Positions 17,879 through 26,174 of a stretch of 64,000 bases of DNA are shown one piece after another. Below the pieces are notes generated by a model. That model ran no database searches and had not been told where the DNA came from. It worked only from the letters and a program-made list of their open reading frames with translations. Source of the DNA: Kroppenstedtia sanguinis (GTDB lineage Bacteria; Bacillota; Bacilli; Thermoactinomycetales; DSM-45169). Where the stretch lies: contig NZ_JBNPXF010000005.1 of assembly GCF_050433445.1 (NCBI RefSeq), positions 101,665 through 165,664 on the forward strand. Direction: 5' to 3'. Position numbers and translations under genes: made by a program. Positions within the stretch are counted from its first letter, which is position 1. Every line of letters starts with the position of its first letter.

Positions 17879-19150
17879 TTGGAGCAGTTTGTCATTAAAG
17901 GCGGGAAACCTCTGTACGGCACCCTACGGGTTCAAGGTGCCAAAAATTCAGCTCTTCCCATCCTGGCTGCGACGCTGATGGCTGGGGGATTCCATGAAAT
18001 CCGGGATGTCCCCCGCCTTTCCGACATCGATGTGATGGATCGCATTTTAAGAGCGCTAGGTGTCAAAGCGCGATGGGACGGAAACCATGTCAAATTGGAG
18101 ACATCTACTCTCAAAACGACACGGATTCCCGAAGTGTTGATGCAACAGATGCGATCCTCCATCTTCTTGATGGGGCCACTTCTCGCCCGGACGGGGGAAG
18201 TGATTGTCACTCGCCCTGGAGGATGTGCAATCGGGGCCCGCCCCATCGATCTTCATCTGAAAGGGTTGCGGCTGTTGGGAGCCGAGATCCAGGAGGATCA
18301 GGGCCATATCCGTTGTTCTGCCCGCAAGTTGACAGGTGCAGATATCCACTTGGATCTGCCCAGTGTGGGGGCGACGGAAAACATCATGATGGCGGCGGCT
18401 TGTGCCGAAGGGGAAACCGTGATTCGAAACGCCGCCCGGGAACCGGAAATTGTCGACTTGCAACGTTTCTTGAACCGGATGGGTGCTGACGTTCACGGGG
18501 CGGGCACTGGCCAGGTGGTGATCCACGGTGTCAGACAGCTACATCCGGTCTCATACGAAATTATTCCGGATCGGATTGTGGCCGGCACGTTAGCCGTCGC
18601 CGCCGTTGTCACAGGTGGAGAGATCCTGTTGACCCATGTCATTCCAGACCATATGCGATCCACCCTCCAGTTGTTGGAGCGCGCAGGTGCCCAGTTGAAA
18701 AGCGAGGGGGATGCCTTGTGGGTTCAAGGAGGCGCTCAGTTAAAGGCGGTAGGGGATGTGGTGACGGAACCTTATCCCGGATTTCCCACGGATATGCAAC
18801 CCCAAATTCTCGTTTTGTTATCCTTGACCCAAGGGAAGAGTCAATTATCCGAGAAGATCTTTAACGGGCGCTTGAAACATGTCCATGAGCTGACCCGGAT
18901 GGGAGCGGATCTGACCGCCCATGACAACCAAGTGGAGATCCGGGGGGTGCCTTATCTGAGCGGAGCCGTTGTGGAAGCCTCCGATCTGCGGGCGGGGGCG
19001 GCACTGGTGACCGCTGGATTGGCCGCCAATGGAACTACTCATGTATATGGACTCAACCATATAGACCGAGGATATGAACGGCTGGATGCCACCTTTCAGC
19101 ATCTAGGTGGACAGATTCAACGCTATCATGGAAAAGTAGCCTCTCTTTAA
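17879..19150 (+). CDS. murA: UDP-N-acetylglucosamine 1-carboxyvinyltransferase MurA
   Basis: First committed step of peptidoglycan synthesis: enolpyruvyl transfer from PEP to UDP-GlcNAc. 423 residues. GAKNSALPI near the N terminus and the fosfomycin-target cysteine C116 in PGGCAIGARPID are present, so the enzyme should be of the fosfomycin-sensitive type. TTG start with GGAGGTG 7 nt upstream. In B. subtilis murA is outside the dcw cluster; here it sits between murB and divIB. Followed by a terminator. Confidence 0.95.
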   Translation: MEQFVIKGGKPLYGTLRVQGAKNSALPILAATLMAGGFHEIRDVPRLSDIDVMDRILRALGVKARWDGNHVKLETSTLKTTRIPEVLMQQMRSSIFLMGPLLARTGEVIVTRPGGCAIGARPIDLHLKGLRLLGAEIQEDQGHIRCSARKLTGADIHLDLPSVGATENIMMAAACAEGETVIRNAAREPEIVDLQRFLNRMGADVHGAGTGQVVIHGVRQLHPVSYEIIPDRIVAGTLAVAAVVTGGEILLTHVIPDHMRSTLQLLERAGAQLKSEGDALWVQGGAQLKAVGDVVTEPYPGFPTDMQPQILVLLSLTQGKSQLSEKIFNGRLKHVHELTRMGADLTAHDNQVEIRGVPYLSGAVVEASDLRAGAALVTAGLAANGTTHVYGLNHIDRGYERLDATFQHLGGQIQRYHGKVASL

Positions 19151-19152
19151 CT

Positions 19153-19187
19153 GGCAGCAGCACAAATTTGTGCCGCTGCTTTTTTGG
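19153..19187 (+). terminator. Terminator after murA
   Basis: Stem GCAGCAGCACA / TGTGCCGCTGC with one mismatch, AATT-type loop, and TTTTTT tail. It divides the cluster before divIB. Confidence 0.85.
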
Positions 19188-19290
19188 GATTTTGTCGACC
19201 CTGTCCCGTAGAACTGGTACATTGTGATAACATAGGGTGAGATTGCATCAGCATTTCCCTTTTGGGGGTATGTAAAGGAGTTGGATCCCC

Positions 19291-20025
19291 ATGGAACAAC
19301 GGGTCCCGCCCTTGCGCTCTCCGAGCCGGGGGCGAAAACCCCCCTCAGTTGCGGCCATTCTGTTTATCCTTCTGTTTTTTCTGGGAATTTCTCTGGTTTT
19401 GTTCCTGAAGTCTCCTTTGAGTGAAGTCAGGGAGATCCACATTGAAGGAAATCAGTGGCTGAGTGATGGAGAGGTGATGAAGATCACCCGTTTGATGAAA
19501 GGGGCTTCCTGGTTCCATTGGGATGCAAAGGGGGCGGAGGAGCGCCTGCAGGAATTGCCGGAAGTCAAAGAGGCATCCGTGGTTAAATCCTTTCCCGGAA
19601 AGGTACAAATCCGGTTGCGTGAGGTAAACCGGGTGGGCTATCTAGCAGAAGGGGGCCAGATCTATCCGTTGCTGTCCGACGGTTCCATTCTGAAGAAGAG
19701 TCCATGGAAGGGAGAGGTGGACCGTCCGTTGGTGAAAGGGATGAATCAAAGTTCAGAACGGCGATCGATCGCTACGGGACTGGCCCAACTTCCGCCCCGA
19801 GTCTCTGCCGAGATCTCAGAGATCCGACCTGGCGGAAACGATACATATCCTGATCTGGTCAAGGTATATACCCTGCGCGATCATTTAATTCGTGTCCGCG
19901 CCCGGGACTTTGGCGAAAAGATGAAATACTACCCCCATTTCATGGACCGTCCTCCGGGAACTCTCCATCTGTTGGAGAGCACATGGTATGTACCCGGGGA
20001 TCAACTCTCCGATGCAGAGGAATGA
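19291..20025 (+). CDS. divIB: Cell division protein DivIB/FtsQ
   Basis: Bitopic divisome protein partnering FtsL and DivIC. 244 residues: basic cytoplasmic N terminus (1-18), transmembrane helix (about 19-39), POTRA domain (about 43-112, starting VREIHIEGNQWLSDGEV) and a beta domain. The ATG follows AAAGGAG by 11 nt. It sits between murA and ftsA; the ylxW/ylxX/sbp genes found here in B. subtilis are absent. Confidence 0.9.
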   Translation: MEQRVPPLRSPSRGRKPPSVAAILFILLFFLGISLVLFLKSPLSEVREIHIEGNQWLSDGEVMKITRLMKGASWFHWDAKGAEERLQELPEVKEASVVKSFPGKVQIRLREVNRVGYLAEGGQIYPLLSDGSILKKSPWKGEVDRPLVKGMNQSSERRSIATGLAQLPPRVSAEISEIRPGGNDTYPDLVKVYTLRDHLIRVRARDFGEKMKYYPHFMDRPPGTLHLLESTWYVPGDQLSDAEE

Positions 20026-20049
20026 GGTGGAAGAAAAAGTGGGAGGGAA

Positions 20050-20079
20050 AAAGGGTAAAAACTCCTTGGCGTTGAATAA
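20050..20079 (+). promoter_or_regulatory. Candidate sigma-H promoter of ftsA-ftsZ
   Basis: AAAGGGTAA (20050-20058), 12-nt spacer, GTTGAATAA (20071-20079). The sigma-H consensus is RnAGGAWWW, 11-12 nt, RnnGAATWW; the -10 matches fully and the -35 differs at one position. In B. subtilis ftsAZ has a sigma-H promoter for the sporulation-onset rise of FtsZ. Match by eye. Confidence 0.6.
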
Positions 20080-20187
20080 CTTTGGTACAAGCGGAATTCT
20101 CCCCTTCGCTTCTCCCCATTTTTTTCAGAGAAAAAATCCATTTCCACCACCATGTAAAAAATTCTCGGGCAAGGAGGTGCCCAGGAT

Positions 20188-21423
20188 TTGAGCAGTGGAG
20201 AGTTTATAGCCAGCCTGGACATAGGCACATCCAAAGTTCGCGTGATCGTCGCCGAAGTCACCCGGGAGAACATCCAGATTGTCGGCGTCGGTTCCGCTTC
20301 CTCCAAGGGGACGAAGAAAGGGGCGATCACTGATATTGACCAAGCGATTCAGTCGATCCGTGAAGCTGTTACACATGCAGAGCGGATGGTGGGTATAGAA
20401 ATATCCAGTGTGTTTGTGGGAATCGCGGGGAACCATGTCTCTTTGCATCCCAGCCATGGGGTGGTCGCCGTCTCCGGCGAGAATAAGGAGATCGCTCCAG
20501 AGGATGTGGACCGGGTGATGCAAGCTGCCCGAGTCGTGGCCCTGCCCCCGGAGCGTGCGGTCATCGAAGTGGTTCCCAAGCAGTATGTGGTGGATGGCCT
20601 TGGAGATATTCAGGACCCTCACGGAATGGTGGGAGTACGGCTGGAAGTGGAAGCCACCATCGTGACCGGTTCCAAAACGATCATCCACAATGTTCTCCGA
20701 TGTGTGGAAAAGGCGAATCTGACGGTGGATGGAATCCTTTTGCTTCCCTTGGCTGCCGGTGAGATCTGTCTTTCTGCTGACGAAAAAAATATGGGGGTCG
20801 TTTTGGCGGATATCGGAGGTGGAGCTACATCTCTGGCTGTCTTTGACCAAGGGGAACTGGCCGCTGCCGGGGAACTTCCTATCGGCGGCGATTTTATCAC
20901 GAATGATATCGCCTACGGACTGCGAACCCAAACGGAGACTGCAGAAAAAATAAAACGGAAGTATGGCGTGGCTCTCGTGGAGGAGGCGGACCAGGAGGTC
21001 CACTTCGAAGTTCCTACGATTGGCAGCCATCGGGAGAGAAAGATCTCCCAGGAAGAGTTGGCCATGATTGTCGAACCCCGGGTGGAGGAGATTTTCCAGC
21101 TGATTCGCGAACAGGTGGAATCCCTCGGTTATCCCGGAGAACCCGCCGGAGGGTATGTCTTGACTGGCGGGGTGATGTCCACCCCTCACATTCTTGATGC
21201 GGCCCGTGCCCAACTGGGACATGCAGTCAGGTTCGTTTCCCCACAGCATGTGGGTGCGGAGGATCCTTCCTTTACCGGCGGGGTGGGGATGGTTCATTAT
21301 ATCCAGCGGCGCTGGTTGCACCGGCTCCCCGAGTATGACAACCGGAGTCACTCATCCAAGCGAAATAAAAACAAACCCTCAACCTGGGTGAAGATCCGGG
21401 ATTTCATCGGGCAGTTCATTTGA
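20188..21423 (+). CDS. ftsA: Cell division protein FtsA
   Basis: Actin-like ATPase that anchors FtsZ to the membrane and recruits later divisome proteins. 411 residues with phosphate loops SLDIGTSKVR (N-terminal) and ADIGGGATSLAVF, the 1C-type subdomain between them, and a C-terminal amphipathic membrane-targeting helix WVKIRDFIGQFI. TTG start with AAGGAGGTG (20170-20178). The 162-bp gap upstream holds a sigma-H-type promoter. Confidence 0.96.
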   Translation: MSSGEFIASLDIGTSKVRVIVAEVTRENIQIVGVGSASSKGTKKGAITDIDQAIQSIREAVTHAERMVGIEISSVFVGIAGNHVSLHPSHGVVAVSGENKEIAPEDVDRVMQAARVVALPPERAVIEVVPKQYVVDGLGDIQDPHGMVGVRLEVEATIVTGSKTIIHNVLRCVEKANLTVDGILLLPLAAGEICLSADEKNMGVVLADIGGGATSLAVFDQGELAAAGELPIGGDFITNDIAYGLRTQTETAEKIKRKYGVALVEEADQEVHFEVPTIGSHRERKISQEELAMIVEPRVEEIFQLIREQVESLGYPGEPAGGYVLTGGVMSTPHILDAARAQLGHAVRFVSPQHVGAEDPSFTGGVGMVHYIQRRWLHRLPEYDNRSHSSKRNKNKPSTWVKIRDFIGQFI

Positions 21424-21463
21424 GGGTGGCACAGAGATTTAACAGATAATGGAGGGACAATCG

Positions 21464-22573
21464 ATGTTGGAGTTTGATATGGAAGTCGAACAAATTGCTC
21501 AGATCAAGGTGATCGGTGTGGGTGGCGGTGGAAGCAATGCTGTCAATCGTATGATTGAAAGCGGGGTGCAAGGGGTCGAGTTCATCGCTGTGAACACCGA
21601 TGCCCAGGCGCTCAACCGCTCCCATGCACCGGTCAAACTCCAGATCGGTGAAAAATTGACTCGGGGACTGGGTGCCGGAGCCGATCCCAATGTGGGAAAG
21701 AAAGCCGCTGAGGAAAGCTTGGAAAATATCGAAAATGTCCTCAAAGGATCCGATATGGTATTTGTCACTGCGGGGATGGGGGGCGGCACAGGCACGGGGG
21801 CCGCTCCGGAAATTGCCGAAGCGGCTCGGGATCAGGGAGCGCTGACCGTCGGTGTAGTGACCCGTCCCTTCACTTTTGAAGGGAGGAAGCGCTCCCTGCA
21901 GGCAGATGAAGGGATCGCCGAACTCAAGGATAAAGTGGATACCCTGATCGTCATCCCCAATGACCGGTTGCTGGAGATTGTGGATAAAAACACGCCTATG
22001 TTAGAAGCTTTCCGGGAGGCGGACAATGTTCTGCGCCAAGGGGTGCAGGGCATCTCCGATTTGATCGCGGTTCCGGGACTGATCAACCTAGACTTTGCCG
22101 ACGTAAAAACGATTATGACCGAGCGGGGTTCAGCTTTGATGGGGATCGGGATGGCCACCGGTGAGTCCCGGGCGACAGAAGCGGCCAAAAAAGCGATCTG
22201 CAGTCCTCTCCTGGAGACATCCATCGATGGGGCGCGAGGTGTGCTGATGAACATCACCGGTGGCACCAATCTGAGCCTGTACGAAGTGAACGAAGCAGCA
22301 GATATTGTCGCCTCAGCTTCCGATCCGGAAGTGAACATGATCTTTGGGGCAGTGATTAGCGAGGAGCTGAAGGATGAGATCTTGGTGACGGTGATTGCCA
22401 CCGGTTTTGATCACCAGAAGGAACCGGAACAAGCGAAAGGAAAACCCCAGTTTGGATTGGACCGGGACGTCCGCCCAGCGGATAAACCGAGCCAGATCGA
22501 TCTCGTCAAACCCCAATCCGACGGTGGGGGGCTGGAGATTCCTACGTTTCTGCGGCATCGTCGGAAGAAGTAA
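21464..22573 (+). CDS. ftsZ: Cell division GTPase FtsZ
   Basis: Tubulin-like GTPase that forms the Z-ring. The frame is open from 21449, but the ATG at 21464 gives MLEFDMEVEQIAQIKVIG, matching the family start, with GGAGGGA upstream; 369 residues. Tubulin signature GGGTGTG at residues 106-112. The C-terminal peptide IPTFLRHRRKK is the conserved tail that binds FtsA, SepF and other partners. sepF is encoded 5 kb downstream. Confidence 0.97.
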   Translation: MLEFDMEVEQIAQIKVIGVGGGGSNAVNRMIESGVQGVEFIAVNTDAQALNRSHAPVKLQIGEKLTRGLGAGADPNVGKKAAEESLENIENVLKGSDMVFVTAGMGGGTGTGAAPEIAEAARDQGALTVGVVTRPFTFEGRKRSLQADEGIAELKDKVDTLIVIPNDRLLEIVDKNTPMLEAFREADNVLRQGVQGISDLIAVPGLINLDFADVKTIMTERGSALMGIGMATGESRATEAAKKAICSPLLETSIDGARGVLMNITGGTNLSLYEVNEAADIVASASDPEVNMIFGAVISEELKDEILVTVIATGFDHQKEPEQAKGKPQFGLDRDVRPADKPSQIDLVKPQSDGGGLEIPTFLRHRRKK

Positions 22574-22629
22574 CCCCCGATTTCGAAAGGAGCCGGGGGA
22601 CTCAAGAATGAACAAGGTTCCATACTTTT

Positions 22630-22664
22630 GGGGGGCTCAGAATTTGCTGAGGCCTCCTTTTTTT
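22630..22664 (+). terminator. Terminator after ftsZ
   Basis: Imperfect stem GGGGGGCTCAG / CTGAGGCCTCC (9 of 11 pairs), hexaloop, then seven T. Ends the ftsAZ unit before the spoIIG promoter. Confidence 0.8.
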
Positions 22665-22707
22665 GCGCCAAGAATTGACAAAAAAAGTCACTCAGCGTCT
22701 GCAAGAT

Positions 22708-22740
22708 TAGACAGACATTGAAAATGGATTGAGATATACT
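22708..22740 (+). promoter_or_regulatory. spoIIG-like promoter (long spacer) with Spo0A-box match
   Basis: TAGACA (22708-22713), 21-bp spacer, TATACT (22735-22740). The B. subtilis spoIIG promoter is a sigma-A promoter with an abnormally long (22 bp) spacer that needs Spo0A-P; this site also has GACAGAC just after the -35 as I recall it there. On the reverse strand the -35 overlaps TGTCTAA, a 6/7 match to the Spo0A box TGTCGAA. Position before spoIIGA makes the call plausible. Confidence 0.55.
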
Positions 22741-22794
22741 GATGTCACGCTGATATCAAGTTGATATTACCTGGAATAGGGGAAGGAACCCAAA

Positions 22795-23703
22795 ATGGTG
22801 ATATATGCCGACATGGTTTTCGCCCTGAACCTGTGCATCGATTTTTTGCTGTTGTGGTTGACCTCTGCGATTCGCCGCCAGCAGACTTCTATTTGGCGGA
22901 TCCTGGTAGCAGCACTTCTCGGTGCTTGCTACGCCGTGAGCCACCTGGTTCAGCCTTTACTTCTGACTTACACGTTTATCGGAAAAATGCTGTTTTCCGT
23001 GTTGATGGTGTGGGTGGCCATGGGCTTTCGCGGTTTACTCGCTTTTTTGCGAAACTTAGGAGTTTTCTACTTGATCTCCTTTGTTACCGGTGGTGGGATG
23101 TTTGCACTCCATTATTTCTTTTCCGAAGGGGTCCAAGCATCTGATGGGATGTTGCTGACCCAATCTTACGGGTGGGGGTCTCCTGTGTCTTGGGTGTTCG
23201 TCTTGTTGGCATTTCCTTTGGTTTGGTTGTATGCCCGGATATCCTTCGGGTCAATTCAAGAACGTCAAAGTGTGAATCAGTTCCTGGCCCCAGTGGGGAT
23301 CTGGATCGATGGAAAGAAGGTGGAATGCGTCGGCCTGATCGATACGGGCAATCAATTGCGAGATCCAATCAGCCGGATTCCGGTGATGATGGTGGAATTG
23401 GAACCGTTGGCTCCTTTTCTTCCCTCTCCCTTGGTCGCCATGACGCAGGAGAAAAATTGGGCAAAATGGGGAACGGACTTATCGGAAGAGTGGATGAGAC
23501 GGATTCGGTTTGTACCCTTTCGCGGAGCAGCCAGTGACGGTGGCTTGATGCTCGCTCTGAAGCCTGACCGGGTGGAAGTATTTCAGGAGGGAAGATGGCG
23601 CGAAGCGGGGAGCGTGTTGATCGGACTGGACAGTAAGCGATTATCCACGGATGGGACGTACCAAGCGATTTTGCATCCCGCCTGCATGTCGGTTGCAGGA
23701 TAA
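22795..23703 (+). CDS. spoIIGA: Sporulation sigma-E factor-processing peptidase SpoIIGA
   Basis: Membrane aspartic protease that cleaves the pro-peptide of pro-sigma-E in the mother cell on a signal from SpoIIR. 302 residues: five hydrophobic helices in the first half (about 5-150) and a cytoplasmic protease domain with the active-site motif LIDTGNQLRDP (D183). ATG at 22795 after GGGGAAGGA. Its substrate sigE lies directly downstream. Confidence 0.94.
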   Translation: MVIYADMVFALNLCIDFLLLWLTSAIRRQQTSIWRILVAALLGACYAVSHLVQPLLLTYTFIGKMLFSVLMVWVAMGFRGLLAFLRNLGVFYLISFVTGGGMFALHYFFSEGVQASDGMLLTQSYGWGSPVSWVFVLLAFPLVWLYARISFGSIQERQSVNQFLAPVGIWIDGKKVECVGLIDTGNQLRDPISRIPVMMVELEPLAPFLPSPLVAMTQEKNWAKWGTDLSEEWMRRIRFVPFRGAASDGGLMLALKPDRVEVFQEGRWREAGSVLIGLDSKRLSTDGTYQAILHPACMSVAG

Positions 23704-23758
23704 AAAAACCGTCGAATCCCAGGCTGGTTTTGAACGATGGAAGGAGGAGGTCAATCCT

Positions 23759-24481
23759 ATGGTCCTGAAGTGGAAGTTGGCGTTCCAATTGCTGTGGTAC
23801 CGTATCCTTATTCAGATCGGGTTAAAAGGAGAAGAAATATATTATATCGGGGGAAGTGAGGCTCTGCCTCCCCCTCTGACCCGGGAAGAGGAAGAGCACC
23901 TGTTGATCCGATTGCCCAGTGGGGATGCGGCAGTTCGAGCCATGTTGATTGAGCGCAATCTCCGGTTGGTGGTCTACATCGCTCGCAAGTTTGAAAATAC
24001 GGGGATCAATATTGAAGATTTGGTTTCCATCGGCACCATCGGCCTGATCAAAGCCGTCAACACCTTTGACCCTTCCAAGAAGATCAAGCTAGCCACATAC
24101 GCCTCCCGTTGCATCGAAAATGAAATCCTGATGTTTCTGCGACGCAATAACAAAATTCGGTCAGAGGTTTCCTTTGACGAACCTCTCAATATGGACTGGG
24201 ACGGCAATGAGCTACTACTCTCCGATGTAATGGGGACCGATAATGATACCATTTATCGCAATATTGAAGAGCAGGTGGATCGCAAGATTTTGCGAACCGC
24301 GCTGTCCCGGCTGTCTGAACGGGAACGAAAGATTATGGAGCTTCGCTTCGGCCTCAATGGCGGGGAAGAGAAGACACAAAAGGATGTGGCCGACCTGCTG
24401 GGAATCTCCCAGTCTTACATTTCTCGCCTGGAGAAGCGGATTATCAAACGCCTTCGCAAAGAATTTAATAAGATGGTGTAG
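23759..24481 (+). CDS. sigE: RNA polymerase sporulation sigma factor SigE (pro-sigma-E)
   Basis: Early mother-cell sigma factor. The frame is open from 23651 inside spoIIGA, but ATG 23759 follows AAGGAGGAGG and gives 240 residues starting MVLKWKLAFQLLWYR, the hydrophobic pro-sequence, with the cleavage region near EEIYYIGG (about residues 26-33). Region 2 (NLRLVVYIARKF, ENTGINIEDL) and the region 4 helix-turn-helix (QKDVADLLGISQSYISRLEK) are intact. Almost colinear with B. subtilis SigE. Confidence 0.97.
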   Translation: MVLKWKLAFQLLWYRILIQIGLKGEEIYYIGGSEALPPPLTREEEEHLLIRLPSGDAAVRAMLIERNLRLVVYIARKFENTGINIEDLVSIGTIGLIKAVNTFDPSKKIKLATYASRCIENEILMFLRRNNKIRSEVSFDEPLNMDWDGNELLLSDVMGTDNDTIYRNIEEQVDRKILRTALSRLSERERKIMELRFGLNGGEEKTQKDVADLLGISQSYISRLEKRIIKRLRKEFNKMV

Positions 24482-24504
24482 CCGCTGGCACAGCGGCTTT
24501 TCTT
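24479..24504 (+). terminator. Terminator after sigE
   Basis: AGCCGCTG / CAGCGGCT stem with GCA loop starting within the stop codon, followed by TTTTCTT. Confidence 0.85.
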
Positions 24505-24510
24505 ATGGAT

Positions 24511-24684
24511 GGGTGATGGCAGGGAAGAATCCTTTGAAGATGCCTTCGCCTTCTTTGCAGGAGATCGTAGCCGTCCCACTATCCCCGTCTTTTCAAGGGA
24601 TATTTTACGATGGAGGTAATGGAAAGAGGGAAAGGATCGTTTCGCTCTTCCCACCATCCACTTTATGGTTCATCAACAGCCCTG
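24511..24684 (+). mobile_element. Type A MITE-like element, left end lost
   Basis: From about 24511 the sequence follows the type A element core (GCAGGAGATCGTAGCCGTCC, then GATATTTTACGATGG, then TTTCGCTCTTCCC) and ends in the terminal repeat GGTTCATCAACAGCCCTG (24667-24684). The left terminal repeat is missing, so the copy is old or deleted. It fills the sigE-sigG gap. Confidence 0.75.
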
Positions 24685-24809
24685 ACCTTCGCAAAAGGAT
24701 CGTGTCATTCTCCATGAGCACTTGAAAAGTTATTGGAGTGTCGGGGGGTTGACGATGGACAAAAGGGAGAAAAATAAGTTCTGAAAACCGATGGATGATA
24801 AAACCTTTC

Positions 24810-24834
24810 AGGAGGGGATTTCCCTCCTTTTTTC
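24810..24834 (+). terminator. Terminator-like hairpin upstream of sigG, no gene in front
   Basis: AGGAGGG GATTT CCCTCCT with a TTTTTT tail. The 126 bp between the mobile element and this hairpin hold no credible gene. It would insulate sigG from sigE read-through. Confidence 0.65.
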
Positions 24835-24845
24835 ATTTGGGATGG

Positions 24846-24873
24846 GCAGATCCGATTTGTTTCGGCCATTATA
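24846..24873 (+). promoter_or_regulatory. Candidate sigma-F/G-type promoter of sigG
   Basis: CATTATA (24867-24873) fits the sigma-G -10 pattern CATnMTA; a weak -35-like GCAGA lies at 24846-24850 (16-nt spacing). B. subtilis sigG is transcribed by sigma-F then sigma-G in the forespore. Only the -10 is convincing. Confidence 0.35.
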
Positions 24874-24928
24874 ATTTTTCCTGCTCAGGAGATACTTAAC
24901 AATAATTGTGTCCGTAGGAGGGGAATCC

Positions 24929-25708
24929 ATGGCGCGAAACAAAGTGGAAATATGCGGAGTTGATACTTCGAAGTTACCTGTGCTGAAGAACGAAGAGATG
25001 CGCGCCCTTTTTCGTTCCCTGCAGCAAGAGGGAGACCGCTCCGCCCGGGAAAAGCTGGTCAACGGCAACCTCCGGCTGGTCCTGAGTGTGATTCAGCGCT
25101 TCAATAATCGTGGGGAAAATGTGGACGACCTGTTTCAGGTGGGTTGCATCGGATTGATGAAAGCGATCGATAACTTCGACCTGAGCCAAAATGTCAAGTT
25201 CTCCACTTATGCGGTACCGATGATCATCGGGGAGATTCGTCGGTATCTCCGGGATAACAATCCGATCCGTGTCTCCCGATCTCTGCGGGATGTCGCCTAC
25301 AAAGCGCTTCAGGTGAGGGATTCCTTGACCTACCGCCATTCTAGAGAACCGACGATCCATGAAATCTCCGAAGAGCTGAACGTGTCCAAGGAAGAAGTGG
25401 TGTTCGCGCTGGATGCGATCCAAGATCCGGTCTCTCTTTTTGAACCGATCTACCAGGATGGAGGCGATCCCATCTTTGTGATGGACCAATTGGCGGATGA
25501 CGAGAACAAGGACTTGCACTGGGTGGAAGAGATTGCCCTCCGGGAAGCGATGGGTCGGCTGAACGATCGGGAGAAAATGATTTTATCCATGCGTTTCTTT
25601 GAAGGAAAGACACAGATGGAGGTGGCGGAAGAGATCGGCATTTCCCAGGCGCAGGTCTCTCGTCTGGAGAAAGCGGCGATTCAACAGATGAATAAATATA
25701 TTCTCTAA
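24929..25708 (+). CDS. sigG: RNA polymerase sporulation sigma factor SigG
   Basis: Late forespore sigma factor. ATG 24929 follows TAGGAGGGG and gives 259 residues beginning MARNKVEICGVDTSKLPVL, as in B. subtilis SigG; the GTG at 24908 is not needed. Region 2 (NGNLRLVLSVIQRFNNRG, STYAVPMIIGEIRRYLRD), region 3 and the region 4 helix-turn-helix (QMEVAEEIGISQAQVSRLEK) are complete. Confidence 0.97.
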   Translation: MARNKVEICGVDTSKLPVLKNEEMRALFRSLQQEGDRSAREKLVNGNLRLVLSVIQRFNNRGENVDDLFQVGCIGLMKAIDNFDLSQNVKFSTYAVPMIIGEIRRYLRDNNPIRVSRSLRDVAYKALQVRDSLTYRHSREPTIHEISEELNVSKEEVVFALDAIQDPVSLFEPIYQDGGDPIFVMDQLADDENKDLHWVEEIALREAMGRLNDREKMILSMRFFEGKTQMEVAEEIGISQAQVSRLEKAAIQQMNKYIL

Positions 25709-25733
25709 CCGCACTTCTGTGCGGTTTTCTTTT
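25706..25733 (+). terminator. Terminator after sigG
   Basis: AACCGCAC / GTGCGGTT stem with TTCT loop, starting at the stop codon, then TTCTTTT. Confidence 0.85.
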
Positions 25734-25743
25734 GAATGGGCCA

Positions 25744-25772
25744 GGGTATATCCCCGTCCTGTCTCATATAAT
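25744..25772 (+). promoter_or_regulatory. Candidate sigma-E-type (or sigma-A -10) promoter of ylmC
   Basis: GGGTATAT (25744-25751), 13-nt spacer, CATATAAT (25765-25772): spacing and half-sites resemble sigma-E promoters. The same CATATAAT contains a perfect sigma-A -10 TATAAT, but no -35 is placed for it. Confidence 0.35.
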
Positions 25773-25807
25773 GGAAAGTAAACGACTGAAATGACAGGGT
25801 GGGGGCC

Positions 25808-26113
25808 ATGATCAAGATATCGGAATTGCAAGCCAAAGATGTTGTCAATGTCAGCGATGGGCGTAAGCTGGGACAGATCTACGATCTGGAGATTGATCTT
25901 AGACTGGGGAAGGTGAAGTCTCTCATTATCCCCGGGGAATCCCGTCTGTTTGGCCTGTTTACCGGTGGCAAGGAATGGGTGATTCCCTGGAGCCAGATTG
26001 TACGGATCGGAGCGGATGTGATCCTGGTCCGCTTGGAACCCTGGCGACAGGAGGAAGAAGTCCCCGAGCCGCGTCCTCTTTTGTCCCCCCATCTGGGTTC
26101 GGAAAAGGGATGA
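25808..26113 (+). CDS. ylmC: YlmC/YmxH family PRC-barrel protein
   Basis: Small sporulation-associated PRC-barrel protein of unknown molecular role. ATG 25808 gives 101 residues beginning MIKISELQAKDVVNVSDGRK, colinear with B. subtilis YlmC; a GTG three codons earlier is the alternative. The PRC-barrel spans about residues 1-80 (VIPWSQIVRIGADVILVRL). The last 20 residues are a Pro/Glu-rich tail not present in the B. subtilis protein. Located after sigG as in other Bacillales. Confidence 0.88.
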   Translation: MIKISELQAKDVVNVSDGRKLGQIYDLEIDLRLGKVKSLIIPGESRLFGLFTGGKEWVIPWSQIVRIGADVILVRLEPWRQEEEVPEPRPLLSPHLGSEKG

Positions 26114-26174
26114 CTACGGTAATCGCTTTGTCTCCTTTCAGGGCTGTGGTAATATGGTGGGGGAGGGGAATCCG

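Noticed and set aside
22675..22680. TTGACA as -35 of the spoIIGA promoter
   Set aside because: It is 54 bp from TATACT, far too distant; it may instead be part of an upstream Spo0A-binding region, but the match is poor.
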